A stretch of DNA of 52,333 nucleotides from Arsenicitalea aurantiaca (GTDB lineage: Bacteria > Pseudomonadota > Alphaproteobacteria > Rhizobiales > Devosiaceae), in the NCBI RefSeq assembly GCF_003994485.1, contig NZ_RZNJ01000008.1, forward strand, positions 88,699-141,031, given 5' to 3'. Positions 25,027 through 32,881 of the stretch are shown here, in pieces. The notes beneath the pieces are model-generated. The model worked only from the letters and a program-made list of their open reading frames with translations, searched no databases and was not told the DNA's origin. Position 1 is the stretch's first letter, and each line of letters begins with the position of its first letter. The position numbers and the translations under genes are program-made.

Positions 25027-27405
25027 ATGCCCAAGCTCCACCTCATCGGCAATGCCCATCTCGACCCCGTATGGCTCTGGCGCTGGCAGGAGGGGTGCGC
25101 GGAAGCCATCGGCACCTGCTGGGCCGCGATCGACCGGCTCGAGGAGGGCGAAGGCTTCGTCTTCACCAAGGGCGAGGCGCTGATCTATCTCTGGATCGAG
25201 CGCTACGAGCCGGCGCTCTTCGAGCGCATCGCCCATTACGTGCGCGAGGGCCGCTGGAAGATCGTCAATGGCTGGTGGATCCAGCCCGATTGCAACGTGC
25301 CCTCGGGCGAAAGCGTCATCCGTCAGGCCCTTTACGGCAAGCGCTACTTCGCCGAGAAATTCGGCGTCGAGGTCCCGACCGGCTACAATGTCGACAGCTT
25401 CGGGCATCCCAACACCTTCCCCATGCTGCTCGCCCATACCGGGTCCACCACCTACACCTTCATGCGCCCCGGCCCGCACGAGATGGACCTGCCCGGCGAG
25501 CTCTTCACCTGGGCCTCTCCGGACGGTTCGGAAGTCACCGCCTTCCGCATCCAGGATGCCTACAACACCTCCAAGCGTTCGACCCCGCTGCCCGAAAAGA
25601 TCGATGCCCATTACGCCCATCAGGCGCGGCACGGGCACGATTTCATGTGCTTTTACGGGGTCGGCAATCATGGCGGCGCCCCGACGATCGAGAACATCGA
25701 GGAGATCGAAAACCGCATCCGCGCGGGTGAGGCGCTCGAATTCTCCCATCCCGAAAAGTTCTTTGCCGAGGTCGACACAAGCGCCCTGCCGCGCGTCGAA
25801 AGCGCGCTCCAGTTCCACGCCATCGGGTGCTACGCCGTCGCCTCGAGCCTCAAGACGCTGAACCGCAAGGCGGAATCCATTCTCGAACAGGCCGAGAGCG
25901 CCGCCGCCATCGCCCATCTCGCCGCAGGCGTCCCCTATCCGCGCGAGGAATTCGAAGAGCTCTGGCGGATTCTCCTCTTCAACCAGTTCCACGACACGCT
26001 CGGCGGCACGAGCCTTGAGAGCGCGTGCGTCGATTCCGAGCGCGATCTCGCAGGCGTCATCGCCGATGCCGAGATCCTGCTCAACGCCGCCGTCCGGCGG
26101 CTCGACGGCACGATTTCGGCCCCGCGCGATCCGCTCGACGCGACCTTCGTCGTCATGAACTTCGCCGCCACGCCCATCGATACGCTGCTCGAGGCCGAGC
26201 CCTGGGTCGACAAGGACGTCACGACCCCGCGCAGCCTCTTGGACGAGACGGGTGCATCGCTGCCGTTCCAGTACATCGACCCGCACGGCAAGACGACGGG
26301 CCTGCAGCGCATCGCCTTCCGGATCGCGGTGCCCGCCTTCGGCTATCGCGTCCTGCGCTTTGCCGCGGACGCAGAGACCGGCCTCCTGCCGCCGCCGGTG
26401 GGCTTCGGCCGCCCTCATGACGGCGATCTCCTCTTCGAGACCCCAGCCTACCGGCTGCGGCTCGACCCCGAAACCGGCGCCATCGCCGAACTGATCGACC
26501 GCGCCAATGGCATGACCATCCTCACGGGCGGCCATGAGGCGATCATCGTCGATGATCCCACCGACACCTGGAGCCACGGCATCGACCGCTTCGGGATGAC
26601 GGGCACAAGGATGACGCTCGAGGCCGTGACGCTCCTCGAGGACGGTCCGGTGCGGAAAAGCCTCGTCGTCACCGCGCGCCATGGCGCCTCGGTGCTCGAA
26701 ACCCAGATCGTCCTCCCCGCCGATCCCGCCCTGCCGGTCGAATTGCGCGTGCGGCTCGACTGGCGCGAGAAGCGGCATTTGCTGCGGCTCGCCTACCCGG
26801 TTGCCGGCACGGCGTTCGATTACGAGATGCCCGCCGGCTTCGACACCCACCCCGATGACGGCCGCGAAATCGCCGGGCAGCGCTGGGTCCGCGCCAGCCG
26901 CGCCGAGGGCGCCGTCGCCATCGTCAACGACGCCAAATATTCCTATGCGGCCGAAGACGGAACACTCTTCATCACCGCCGTCCGCGCCCCCGTCTACGCC
27001 CATCACGACCCGATCCCGCTCGAGCCGGGCGCCCATTACACCCATATGGACCAAGGCCCGCAGCGCTTCACCGTCTGGCTCAAGGCCGGCCCCGCCCTCA
27101 CCCGCACCGATGCCGCCCGGCTCGCCGACGCGCTCAACAAGCCGCTCGTCACCACCCCCCATGTCGCGCGCGGCGGCACCCTGCCGCATGCCGGACGCTG
27201 GCTCCCGGCCGACGCCGAAGGCGGCATCCTCACCACCCTCAAGGCCGCCGAGGACGGCGCCGGCCTCGTCCTCCGGGCCATCGACCTCGAAGGGGCGGGC
27301 GGCACGATCGCGGTTGCGGGCGCGAGCCTCCCCATCCCGGCCCGCGGCCTCCTCACCGCGCGGCTTGCAGAGGGCCTTTCCGCCTCGGACGGGCTCGAGC
27401 GCTGA
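25027..27405 (+). CDS. Alpha-mannosidase (GH38)
   Basis: A 792-residue retaining alpha-mannosidase. The zinc/active-site motifs are in order: HLIGNAHLDPVWLW at the N-terminus (His and Asp ligands), TGYNVDSFGHPNTFPMLL with the nucleophile Asp123, FYGVGNHGGAP, and LLFNQFHDTLGGTSL. The middle domain and C-terminal beta-sandwich (RLRLDPETGAIAELIDRANG, EMPAGFDTHPDDGREIAGQRWV) complete the GH38 architecture. No signal peptide, so cytoplasmic. The ATG at 25027 is chosen since homology starts there; the frame is open back into the GH78 gene. It is the last gene of the DapA-GntR-GH78-GH38 operon and would remove mannose from the same imported glycoside. Confidence 0.94.
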   Translation: MPKLHLIGNAHLDPVWLWRWQEGCAEAIGTCWAAIDRLEEGEGFVFTKGEALIYLWIERYEPALFERIAHYVREGRWKIVNGWWIQPDCNVPSGESVIRQALYGKRYFAEKFGVEVPTGYNVDSFGHPNTFPMLLAHTGSTTYTFMRPGPHEMDLPGELFTWASPDGSEVTAFRIQDAYNTSKRSTPLPEKIDAHYAHQARHGHDFMCFYGVGNHGGAPTIENIEEIENRIRAGEALEFSHPEKFFAEVDTSALPRVESALQFHAIGCYAVASSLKTLNRKAESILEQAESAAAIAHLAAGVPYPREEFEELWRILLFNQFHDTLGGTSLESACVDSERDLAGVIADAEILLNAAVRRLDGTISAPRDPLDATFVVMNFAATPIDTLLEAEPWVDKDVTTPRSLLDETGASLPFQYIDPHGKTTGLQRIAFRIAVPAFGYRVLRFAADAETGLLPPPVGFGRPHDGDLLFETPAYRLRLDPETGAIAELIDRANGMTILTGGHEAIIVDDPTDTWSHGIDRFGMTGTRMTLEAVTLLEDGPVRKSLVVTARHGASVLETQIVLPADPALPVELRVRLDWREKRHLLRLAYPVAGTAFDYEMPAGFDTHPDDGREIAGQRWVRASRAEGAVAIVNDAKYSYAAEDGTLFITAVRAPVYAHHDPIPLEPGAHYTHMDQGPQRFTVWLKAGPALTRTDAARLADALNKPLVTTPHVARGGTLPHAGRWLPADAEGGILTTLKAAEDGAGLVLRAIDLEGAGGTIAVAGASLPIPARGLLTARLAEGLSASDGLER

Positions 27406-27406
27406 G

Positions 27407-27455
27407 GTCCGGGGTTCCGGACATTGGCGGGGCGGCGCCGTTCGGAAATCCGAAC
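27407..27455. promoter_or_regulatory. Two similar 16-bp palindromes, candidate upstream activator sites
   Basis: GTCCGGGGTTCCGGAC (27407-27422) and GTTCGGAAATCCGAAC (27440-27455) share the pattern GTyCGG-N4-CCGrAC. Their centres are 33 bp apart, about three helical turns, and lie roughly 87 and 120 bp upstream of the transcription start predicted from the sigma-54 promoter. This is the geometry expected for a dimeric NtrC-type activator, one of which is encoded at the end of the operon. The first could alternatively be a terminator stem for the alpha-mannosidase gene, but it lacks a T tract. Confidence 0.6.
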
Positions 27456-27507
27456 CCCGCCCCCGCCCACCTTCTCAAATCCTGAGGAAAATCAACGGGT
27501 CACGGAC

Positions 27508-27523
27508 TGGCACGCCGGTTGCA
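27508..27523 (+). promoter_or_regulatory. Sigma-54 (-24/-12) promoter of the mrp operon
   Basis: TGGCACG-CCGG-TTGCA matches the RpoN consensus TGGCACG-N4-TTGCW at every fixed position, with GG at 27509-27510, GC at 27521-27522 and the required 10-bp spacing. Transcription should start near 27534, about 27 bases before the mrpA GTG. It therefore rules out the alternative mrpA start at 27519. Confidence 0.8.
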
Positions 27524-27560
27524 ACGCCTAGCGCGAACAACCGGAGAGAGGCCCGTCCCC

Positions 27561-29891
27561 GTGTCCCTGATCGCCCTCATATTCATCTCGCTCATCGGCT
27601 CGCTGGTCGCCCACCGCGTCGCCCTCTACGCCGGCAAGGCGGGGCCCTGGCTCGTGGCGCTGCTGCCGGCCTTCCTGTTCTTCAGCTTCCTCGGGCATGC
27701 CGGCGCCATCGGCACGGGCGAGGTGATCTTCGAGCGGATCGACTGGGTGCCGTCCCTTGGCATCGGGCTCGGGGTCCGGCTCGACGGCTTCTCGCTCCTT
27801 TTCACGCTTCTCATCACCGGCATCGGCACGCTCGTCACGCTCTATGCGGGCGCCTATTTCGCCGAATATCCCGCCAAGAAGCGGGCGATGTTCCTCTTTT
27901 TCATCATCCTCTTCATGTCGGCCATGCTGGGCACCGTGCTCGCCGACGACCTCATCATGATGTTCGTCTTCTGGGAGATGACCAGCGTCACCTCCTTCAT
28001 GCTGATCGGCTTCGAGGCGACCAAGCCCGAGGCGCGCAAGGCCGCGCTGCAGTCGCTCCTCGTCACGGCTGGCGGCGGGCTCTCGCTCTTTGCGGGCATC
28101 CTGCTCATCGGCATGACGCTCGGCACCTTCTCGCTCTCCGAAGTGGCGCTGCGCGCCGACGAGCTGGTCGCAAGCCCTTATCTGGCGGCCATCATCGTCC
28201 TCATCCTCGGGGGCGCCTTCACCAAGTCGGCGCAGTTCCCGTTCCATTTCTGGCTCCCCAATGCCATGGCCGCGCCGACCCCGGCTTCGGCGTATCTGCA
28301 TTCGGCGACCATGGTGAAACTCGGCGTCTACCTGCTGGCGCGCTTTGATTCCATCTTCGCGAGCGTGCCGGCCTTCGGGCTGACCCTCGTCGCCTTCGGG
28401 TCCGCCACCATGCTGATCGCGGCCTTCCTCGCGCTCCGCGCGATCGGCTACAAGGGGGTCCTCGCCCAGTCCACCGTCGCTTCGCTCGGCATCCTCGTCA
28501 TGCTGATCGGGCTTGACGGCTATGTCGCGTCCGTCGCGACGGTCGGGTTCATCCTCACCCACGCGCTCTACAAGGCAGCGCTCTTTTTCTGCGCCGGCAC
28601 CGCCATCCACGCCACCGGCATCACCCGGCTGCGCGGGCTCGGCGGTCTTGCGCGCTTCCTGCCCTTCACCGCGGCCGCGGCAGCGCTCGCCAGCCTTTCC
28701 ATGGCCGGCCTGCCACCCTTCATCGGCTTCATCTCCAAGGAGTATCTCTTCGAGGCACAGCTCGAGAGCTCGATGAACTGGATCCCGGTCCTCGTCGCCG
28801 TGCTCGTCAATGCGGTGATGGTGGCGGTTGCGGGCGCGGTCTCGCTCAAGCCCTTCTTCTTCAATCGCGAGCGGATCGAGAGCGTCAAGCATGGCGAGAC
28901 GCTGGGGCTCCTCGTCGGGCCGCTGATCCTTGCGACGCTCGGCACGCTTTTCGGCATCGCGCCCTGGCTCGTCGCCCAGTCGCTGGTGCAGCCGGCCGCG
29001 AGCGCGCTCTATGGCAGCCCGATCGACGTGTCGTTCTCGCTCTGGCACGGGCTCACCCCCATGCTCGCGCTCAGCGCCCTCGTCGTCGCGCTCGGCACCG
29101 CCATCGTCGTCTACTGGGACCGGCTCCACATCGCGCTGCGGCGCATGCGCTGGCCGGACCGGCTGCTCGGCGACAAGGGCTATCACGCGGTCTTTGATGG
29201 CGTGATCGGGGCGGCCAATGGCTCGACCCGCTTCTTCCAGAACGGCGACCAGCGCCGCTATACGCTGATCGTCGCCATCGCGACCATCGCGCTCATCGGC
29301 TGGGCCTATTTCCGCAGCGGGGGCAATTTCGCCATCCTCGCCACCGGCGGCCCGATCCTGATCGCGCCCACCGCGCTCCTTATCCTTGCGGTCGCGGGTG
29401 CGGTGGCTGCGGCCCGCACGCAATCGCTGATCACCGCGGTCGTTGCGGTCGGCATCGTCGGATACGTCTCGGCGCTGCTCTTCCTCATGAACGGCGCGCC
29501 CGACTTGGCGCTCACCCAGTTCTCGGTCGAGACCCTCGTCGTCGTCGTCATCATGGCGGTGCTCGTGCGGCTGCCGACCTACGCCCCCTCGACCCGCACC
29601 GCGGGCGAGCGGCGGATCGATATCGGGGTTTCGGCGGCCTTTGCGCTCCTCGTCTTCGTCGGGCTCGCCACGATGACCGCTGAGCCGCTCGACATGCGCC
29701 TCACCGAGTTCTTCTCCCAGCGCAGCCTCACCGAGGCCTATGGGCACAACGTCGTCAACGTCGTCATCGTCGACTTCCGCGCGCTCGACACGCTCGGGGA
29801 GATCGCGGTGGTGGGCTTTGCCACCCTTGCGGTCTGGGGCCTCCTGCGCCGCCGCCGTCCCGCCAATGCCACTCTCGCCAGAAAGGGCTAG
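27561..29891 (+). CDS. mrpA: Mrp-type Na+/H+ antiporter subunit A
   Basis: A 776-residue polytopic inner-membrane protein, the largest subunit of the multi-subunit cation/proton antiporter. Residues about 60-400 are the NADH-quinone-oxidoreductase-like core, with the key glutamate in MMFVFWEMTSVTSFMLIG (Glu139) and the lysine helix GAFTKSAQFPFHFWLPNAM. The C-terminal part holds the DUF4040-type helices (ITAVVAVGIVGYVSALLFLMNGAPDLALTQFSVETLVVVV) and an MrpA-specific tail. Unlike many alphaproteobacterial PhaAB fusions, B is separate here. The GTG start at 27561 has GGAGAGAGG upstream and lies just after the sigma-54 promoter. First gene of the mrpABCDEFG-kinase-regulator operon. Confidence 0.94.
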   Translation: MSLIALIFISLIGSLVAHRVALYAGKAGPWLVALLPAFLFFSFLGHAGAIGTGEVIFERIDWVPSLGIGLGVRLDGFSLLFTLLITGIGTLVTLYAGAYFAEYPAKKRAMFLFFIILFMSAMLGTVLADDLIMMFVFWEMTSVTSFMLIGFEATKPEARKAALQSLLVTAGGGLSLFAGILLIGMTLGTFSLSEVALRADELVASPYLAAIIVLILGGAFTKSAQFPFHFWLPNAMAAPTPASAYLHSATMVKLGVYLLARFDSIFASVPAFGLTLVAFGSATMLIAAFLALRAIGYKGVLAQSTVASLGILVMLIGLDGYVASVATVGFILTHALYKAALFFCAGTAIHATGITRLRGLGGLARFLPFTAAAAALASLSMAGLPPFIGFISKEYLFEAQLESSMNWIPVLVAVLVNAVMVAVAGAVSLKPFFFNRERIESVKHGETLGLLVGPLILATLGTLFGIAPWLVAQSLVQPAASALYGSPIDVSFSLWHGLTPMLALSALVVALGTAIVVYWDRLHIALRRMRWPDRLLGDKGYHAVFDGVIGAANGSTRFFQNGDQRRYTLIVAIATIALIGWAYFRSGGNFAILATGGPILIAPTALLILAVAGAVAAARTQSLITAVVAVGIVGYVSALLFLMNGAPDLALTQFSVETLVVVVIMAVLVRLPTYAPSTRTAGERRIDIGVSAAFALLVFVGLATMTAEPLDMRLTEFFSQRSLTEAYGHNVVNVVIVDFRALDTLGEIAVVGFATLAVWGLLRRRRPANATLARKG

Positions 29892-29894
29892 ACC

Positions 29895-30302
29895 ATGTCC
29901 TCGATCATCTTTTCGGCCATGGCGCGGCTCTTCTTCTGGGCCATGCTCGCGGTCTCCATCTTCATCCTCTATCGCGGCCATGACGAGCCGGGCGGCGGGT
30001 TCGTGGGCGGTCTCGTCGCCGCCTGCTCGGTCGCCATTCTCGCGCTTGCCGACGGCGTGCCGAGCGCCCGCGGCATGATCCGGGTGCATCCGGTGATCCT
30101 CGTGGGTATCGGGCTCGTCCTCGCCATCGTGTCGGGCCTGCCCGGGCTCGTGCTCGATGCGTCGTTCCTCACCCATCAATGGCTGGAATTCCCCAACGGC
30201 TTCAAGCTCGGCACCACGATGATCTTCGATCTGGGGGTCTATCTCGTCGTCTTCGGCGGCTTCCTGTCGCTCGTCTTCCGCCTCTACGAGGAAGTGTCAT
30301 GA
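29895..30302 (+). CDS. mrpB: Mrp antiporter subunit B
   Basis: A 135-residue membrane protein with about four helices and the MnhB signature: ILYRGHDEPGGGFVGGLVAACSVAILALADG near the N-terminus and EFPNGFKLGTTMIFDLGVYLVVFGGFLSLVFRLYEE at the end. It is an essential small subunit of the Mrp complex, associated with the A subunit. It starts 3 bases after the mrpA stop, and its TGA overlaps the mrpC ATG (ATGA). Length is normal for a stand-alone B subunit. Confidence 0.94.
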   Translation: MSSIIFSAMARLFFWAMLAVSIFILYRGHDEPGGGFVGGLVAACSVAILALADGVPSARGMIRVHPVILVGIGLVLAIVSGLPGLVLDASFLTHQWLEFPNGFKLGTTMIFDLGVYLVVFGGFLSLVFRLYEEVS

Positions 30303-30682
30303 ATCTCGTTTACGCAGCCGCGCTCGCGGCACTCATGGGGTGCGGCCTCTACATGCTGCTGAGCCGGCAGGTCGTCCGCATCATCCTCGGCATTGCGCTC
30401 ATCTCGGCGGCGGTCAATTTCGTCATCTTCTTTGCCGGGCGGATCGGCGCCAGCGTGCCCCCGCTCATCATCGAGGGCGAGACCGCGCTCGGCCCCGATA
30501 CCGCCAATCCCCTGCCCCAGGCGCTGGTCCTCACGGCCATCGTCATCGGCTTCTCGCTCGTCGCCTTTGCCGCGGCGCTGGCGCTCAAGACCTATCGCGA
30601 GACCGGCACGCTCGACACCCGTGAGCTCGGCGACGCCGAAGCCCTCGGCAGTCCCTACACCAAGGAGGCGTCCTCCAAATGA
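30299..30682 (+). CDS. mrpC: Mrp antiporter subunit C
   Basis: A 127-residue NuoK-like membrane protein with three helices: YAAALAALMGCGLYMLLSRQVVRIILGIALISAAVNFVIFFAGRIG then PLPQALVLTAIVIGFSLVAFAAALALKTYRE. PQALVLTAIVI with its neighbouring conserved residues is diagnostic for MnhC. It contributes to the ion channel interface. It overlaps mrpB by ATGA, and its stop overlaps the mrpD start at 30679-30682. Confidence 0.94.
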   Translation: MNLVYAAALAALMGCGLYMLLSRQVVRIILGIALISAAVNFVIFFAGRIGASVPPLIIEGETALGPDTANPLPQALVLTAIVIGFSLVAFAAALALKTYRETGTLDTRELGDAEALGSPYTKEASSK

Positions 30683-32250
30683 TCGACTTCATCATCGAGC
30701 ATGCGGTGGTCTGGCCGGTCGCGGTGCCCATCACCGCCGCCGCGCTCGCCGCCATGTTCTGGCTGCGCCAGGACATCCAGCGGCTCGTCAGTATGGTCGG
30801 GCTCGTGCTCATGCTCGGGGCGTCGCTGCTCCTGCTCGTCACGGTCATGCAGGATGGCGTGCAGGCGCGCCAGTTCGGCTCCTGGGCCGCGCCCTTCGGC
30901 ATCAGCTTTGCGGCAGACCTCCTGTCGGCGGCCATGGTGATGATCACCGGCGTGCTCGCGGTCGCCGTCGGCGTCTTCGGGCTCGCCGACATCCGCAAGC
31001 GCGAGGAGCATTCGGGCTTTCATCCGCTGTTCCTGGGCATGCTGACCTCGGTCAATGGCGCGTTCCTCACCGGGGACATCTTCAATCTCTATGTCTGGTT
31101 CGAGATCATGCTGATCACGGCCATGGGGCTCCTGGTGCTCGGCAAGACGCGCGCCCAGCTCGATGGCACGCTGAAATATGCGGTCCTCAACCTCTTCTCG
31201 ACGCTCCTCTTCCTGCTCGCCGTCGCCATCCTCTACGGGGCGACCGGCTCGCTCAACATGGCCGATCTCAGCCGCATCCTCGCAACCACCGAGCCTTCGG
31301 CGGCCCTGACGCTTTCGGCTGCGCTCTTTCTTGCGGGCTTCGGCATCAAGGCGGGCTATTTCCCGCTCTTTTTCTGGCTGCCGGCCTCCTACCACACCGC
31401 CTCGATCACCATTTCGGCGATCTTTGCGGGCCTTCTGACCAAGGTCGGCGTCTATGCCTGCTTCCGCGTCTTCACCCTCATGTTCGAGATCGAGGGCAGC
31501 GGGCTTCGCGAGGCGATGGTCGTGATCGCGGCGGGCACCATGCTCTTCGGCGTCTTCGGGGCCGCGGTGCAGTGGGACGTGCGGCGCATCCTCTCGTTCC
31601 ACATCGTCAGCCAGATCGGCTACATGCTGCTCGGGCTTGCGATCGCAACGCCGCTCGCCATTGCAGGGGCGGTCTTCTACATCGTCCACCACATCATCGT
31701 TAAGGCGAACCTGTTCCTCGTCGCCGGCGCGATCTACCGGGCGACCGGCACCTACGACCTGCGCAAGTCGGGCGGGCTCATGCGGACCAATCCGCTGCTC
31801 GCGGCGCTCTTCCTGATCCCGGCGATCTCGCTTGCCGGCCTGCCCCCGCTCTCGGGCTTCTGGGCGAAATTCCTCGTCATCGACGCCTCCTTCCAGGGCG
31901 GGGAGAACTGGCTCGCGGCGGTCGCGCTCTTTGTGGGCGTGCTCACGCTCTATTCGATGAGCAAGATCTGGATCGAGGCCTTCTGGAAGGCGCCCCCGGG
32001 CGTCCGCCAGACGGCGCGCCCGGTGCCCGTGCTCATGCTCCTGCCCATCGCGGCGCTCGGGGCGATCACGGTCACCATCGGGCTCTCGCCCGAGCCCTTC
32101 ATCCAGTACGCGCAGGCCGCCGCCGAGACCCTCGTCAATCCCGAGGCCTACATCGTCGCCGTGCTCGGCGAGAGCGCGGGCCCGGGCGTCGAAATCGCCT
32201 TCGATCCGGCGACCGCCAGCCCCATCATCATCGAGGAGAGCGTGCAATGA
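30679..32250 (+). CDS. mrpD: Mrp antiporter subunit D
   Basis: A 523-residue NuoM/NuoN-like antiporter subunit with about 14 membrane helices. The conserved glutamate helix is FNLYVWFEIMLITAMGLLVLG, and the lysine-bearing helix is AALFLAGFGIKAGYFPLFFWLPASYHTASITISAIFAGLLTKVGVYACFR. It forms one of the two proton/cation translocation modules of the complex. ATGA overlaps join it to mrpC and mrpE. The protein is full length. Confidence 0.95.
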   Translation: MIDFIIEHAVVWPVAVPITAAALAAMFWLRQDIQRLVSMVGLVLMLGASLLLLVTVMQDGVQARQFGSWAAPFGISFAADLLSAAMVMITGVLAVAVGVFGLADIRKREEHSGFHPLFLGMLTSVNGAFLTGDIFNLYVWFEIMLITAMGLLVLGKTRAQLDGTLKYAVLNLFSTLLFLLAVAILYGATGSLNMADLSRILATTEPSAALTLSAALFLAGFGIKAGYFPLFFWLPASYHTASITISAIFAGLLTKVGVYACFRVFTLMFEIEGSGLREAMVVIAAGTMLFGVFGAAVQWDVRRILSFHIVSQIGYMLLGLAIATPLAIAGAVFYIVHHIIVKANLFLVAGAIYRATGTYDLRKSGGLMRTNPLLAALFLIPAISLAGLPPLSGFWAKFLVIDASFQGGENWLAAVALFVGVLTLYSMSKIWIEAFWKAPPGVRQTARPVPVLMLLPIAALGAITVTIGLSPEPFIQYAQAAAETLVNPEAYIVAVLGESAGPGVEIAFDPATASPIIIEESVQ

Positions 32251-32594
32251 GTGACAGGATCCCCCTTCACCGGCGCATCTGGGCAGCCCTCGTGCTCGCC
32301 GTGATCTTCATCTACGAGCTCGTCATCTCCTCGATCACGGTCGCAAAAACGGTGCTCGCCCGCGAGCCGCAGCTTGCCCCCGCGATCATCGCGGTGCCGA
32401 TCGCGCTCAAGACCGACCTCGGCATCGCCACGGTCGCCAACATGGTGTCGCTCACCCCCGGCACCACCTCGCTGCATGTCAGCGAGGACCGCAAGATCCT
32501 CTACGTCCACGCGCTCGACGCGCCCTCGCGCGACGCGGCCGTCGAGGCCATCAAGACCACGTTCGAGCGGCGCGTTAAGGAGGTCGAGGGATGA
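32247..32594 (+). CDS. mrpE: Mrp antiporter subunit E, short form
   Basis: A 115-residue subunit with one clear membrane helix (IWAALVLAVIFIYELVISSITVAKTVL) and the conserved cytosolic part PAIIAVPIALKTDLGIATVANMVSLTPGTTSLHVSEDRKILYVHAL. The usual MnhE protein is about 155-160 residues and starts with two more helices; these are missing here. The frame overlap ATGA with mrpD and mrpF shows that the start is real, so this is a genuine short form and not a mis-called start. Its role is in complex assembly and stability. Confidence 0.9.
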   Translation: MSDRIPLHRRIWAALVLAVIFIYELVISSITVAKTVLAREPQLAPAIIAVPIALKTDLGIATVANMVSLTPGTTSLHVSEDRKILYVHALDAPSRDAAVEAIKTTFERRVKEVEG

Positions 32595-32881
32595 TCGGCT
32601 TTTTGGACGATATCGTAACGACGGTCGCCATCGGGCTCGTCGCCTTCCTGATGATCCCGCTCGGCATGACGGTGCTGCGCATGATCGTGGGGCCGGGCTA
32701 TGCGGACCGCTTCGTCGCGCTCGACATGCTGACCGGCCTCGCCGTCGCGCTCGGGGCGCTCACCGCCGTCGTCACCGGGCGGCGCGAATTCCTCGACGTC
32801 GCCTTCGGGCTCGCCGTGTTCGGCTTCGTCGCGACATGCGCGCTCGCCGCCTTCCTCGAGCGCAAGGGAGCAGGCAAATGA
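32591..32881 (+). CDS. mrpF: Mrp antiporter subunit F
   Basis: A 96-residue membrane protein with three helices: TTVAIGLVAFLMIPLGMTVLRMIVGPGYADRFVALDMLTGLAVALGALTAVVTGRREFLDVAFGLAVFGFVATCALAAFLER. The RM(I/V)xGPxxxDRxxALD motif is diagnostic for MnhF/PhaF. It overlaps mrpE and the next gene by ATGA on both sides. Confidence 0.93.
   Translation: MIGFLDDIVTTVAIGLVAFLMIPLGMTVLRMIVGPGYADRFVALDMLTGLAVALGALTAVVTGRREFLDVAFGLAVFGFVATCALAAFLERKGAGK

Noticed and set aside
25012-27189. 725-codon frame antisense to the alpha-mannosidase gene
   Set aside because: No domain, and it opposes a full-length GH38 with all motifs.
27528-30179. 883-codon open frame antisense to mrpA and mrpB
   Set aside because: The protein is low-complexity Asp/Glu/Arg/His-rich text, typical of the complement of GC-rich membrane-protein codons. 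The plus strand encodes clear Mrp subunits.
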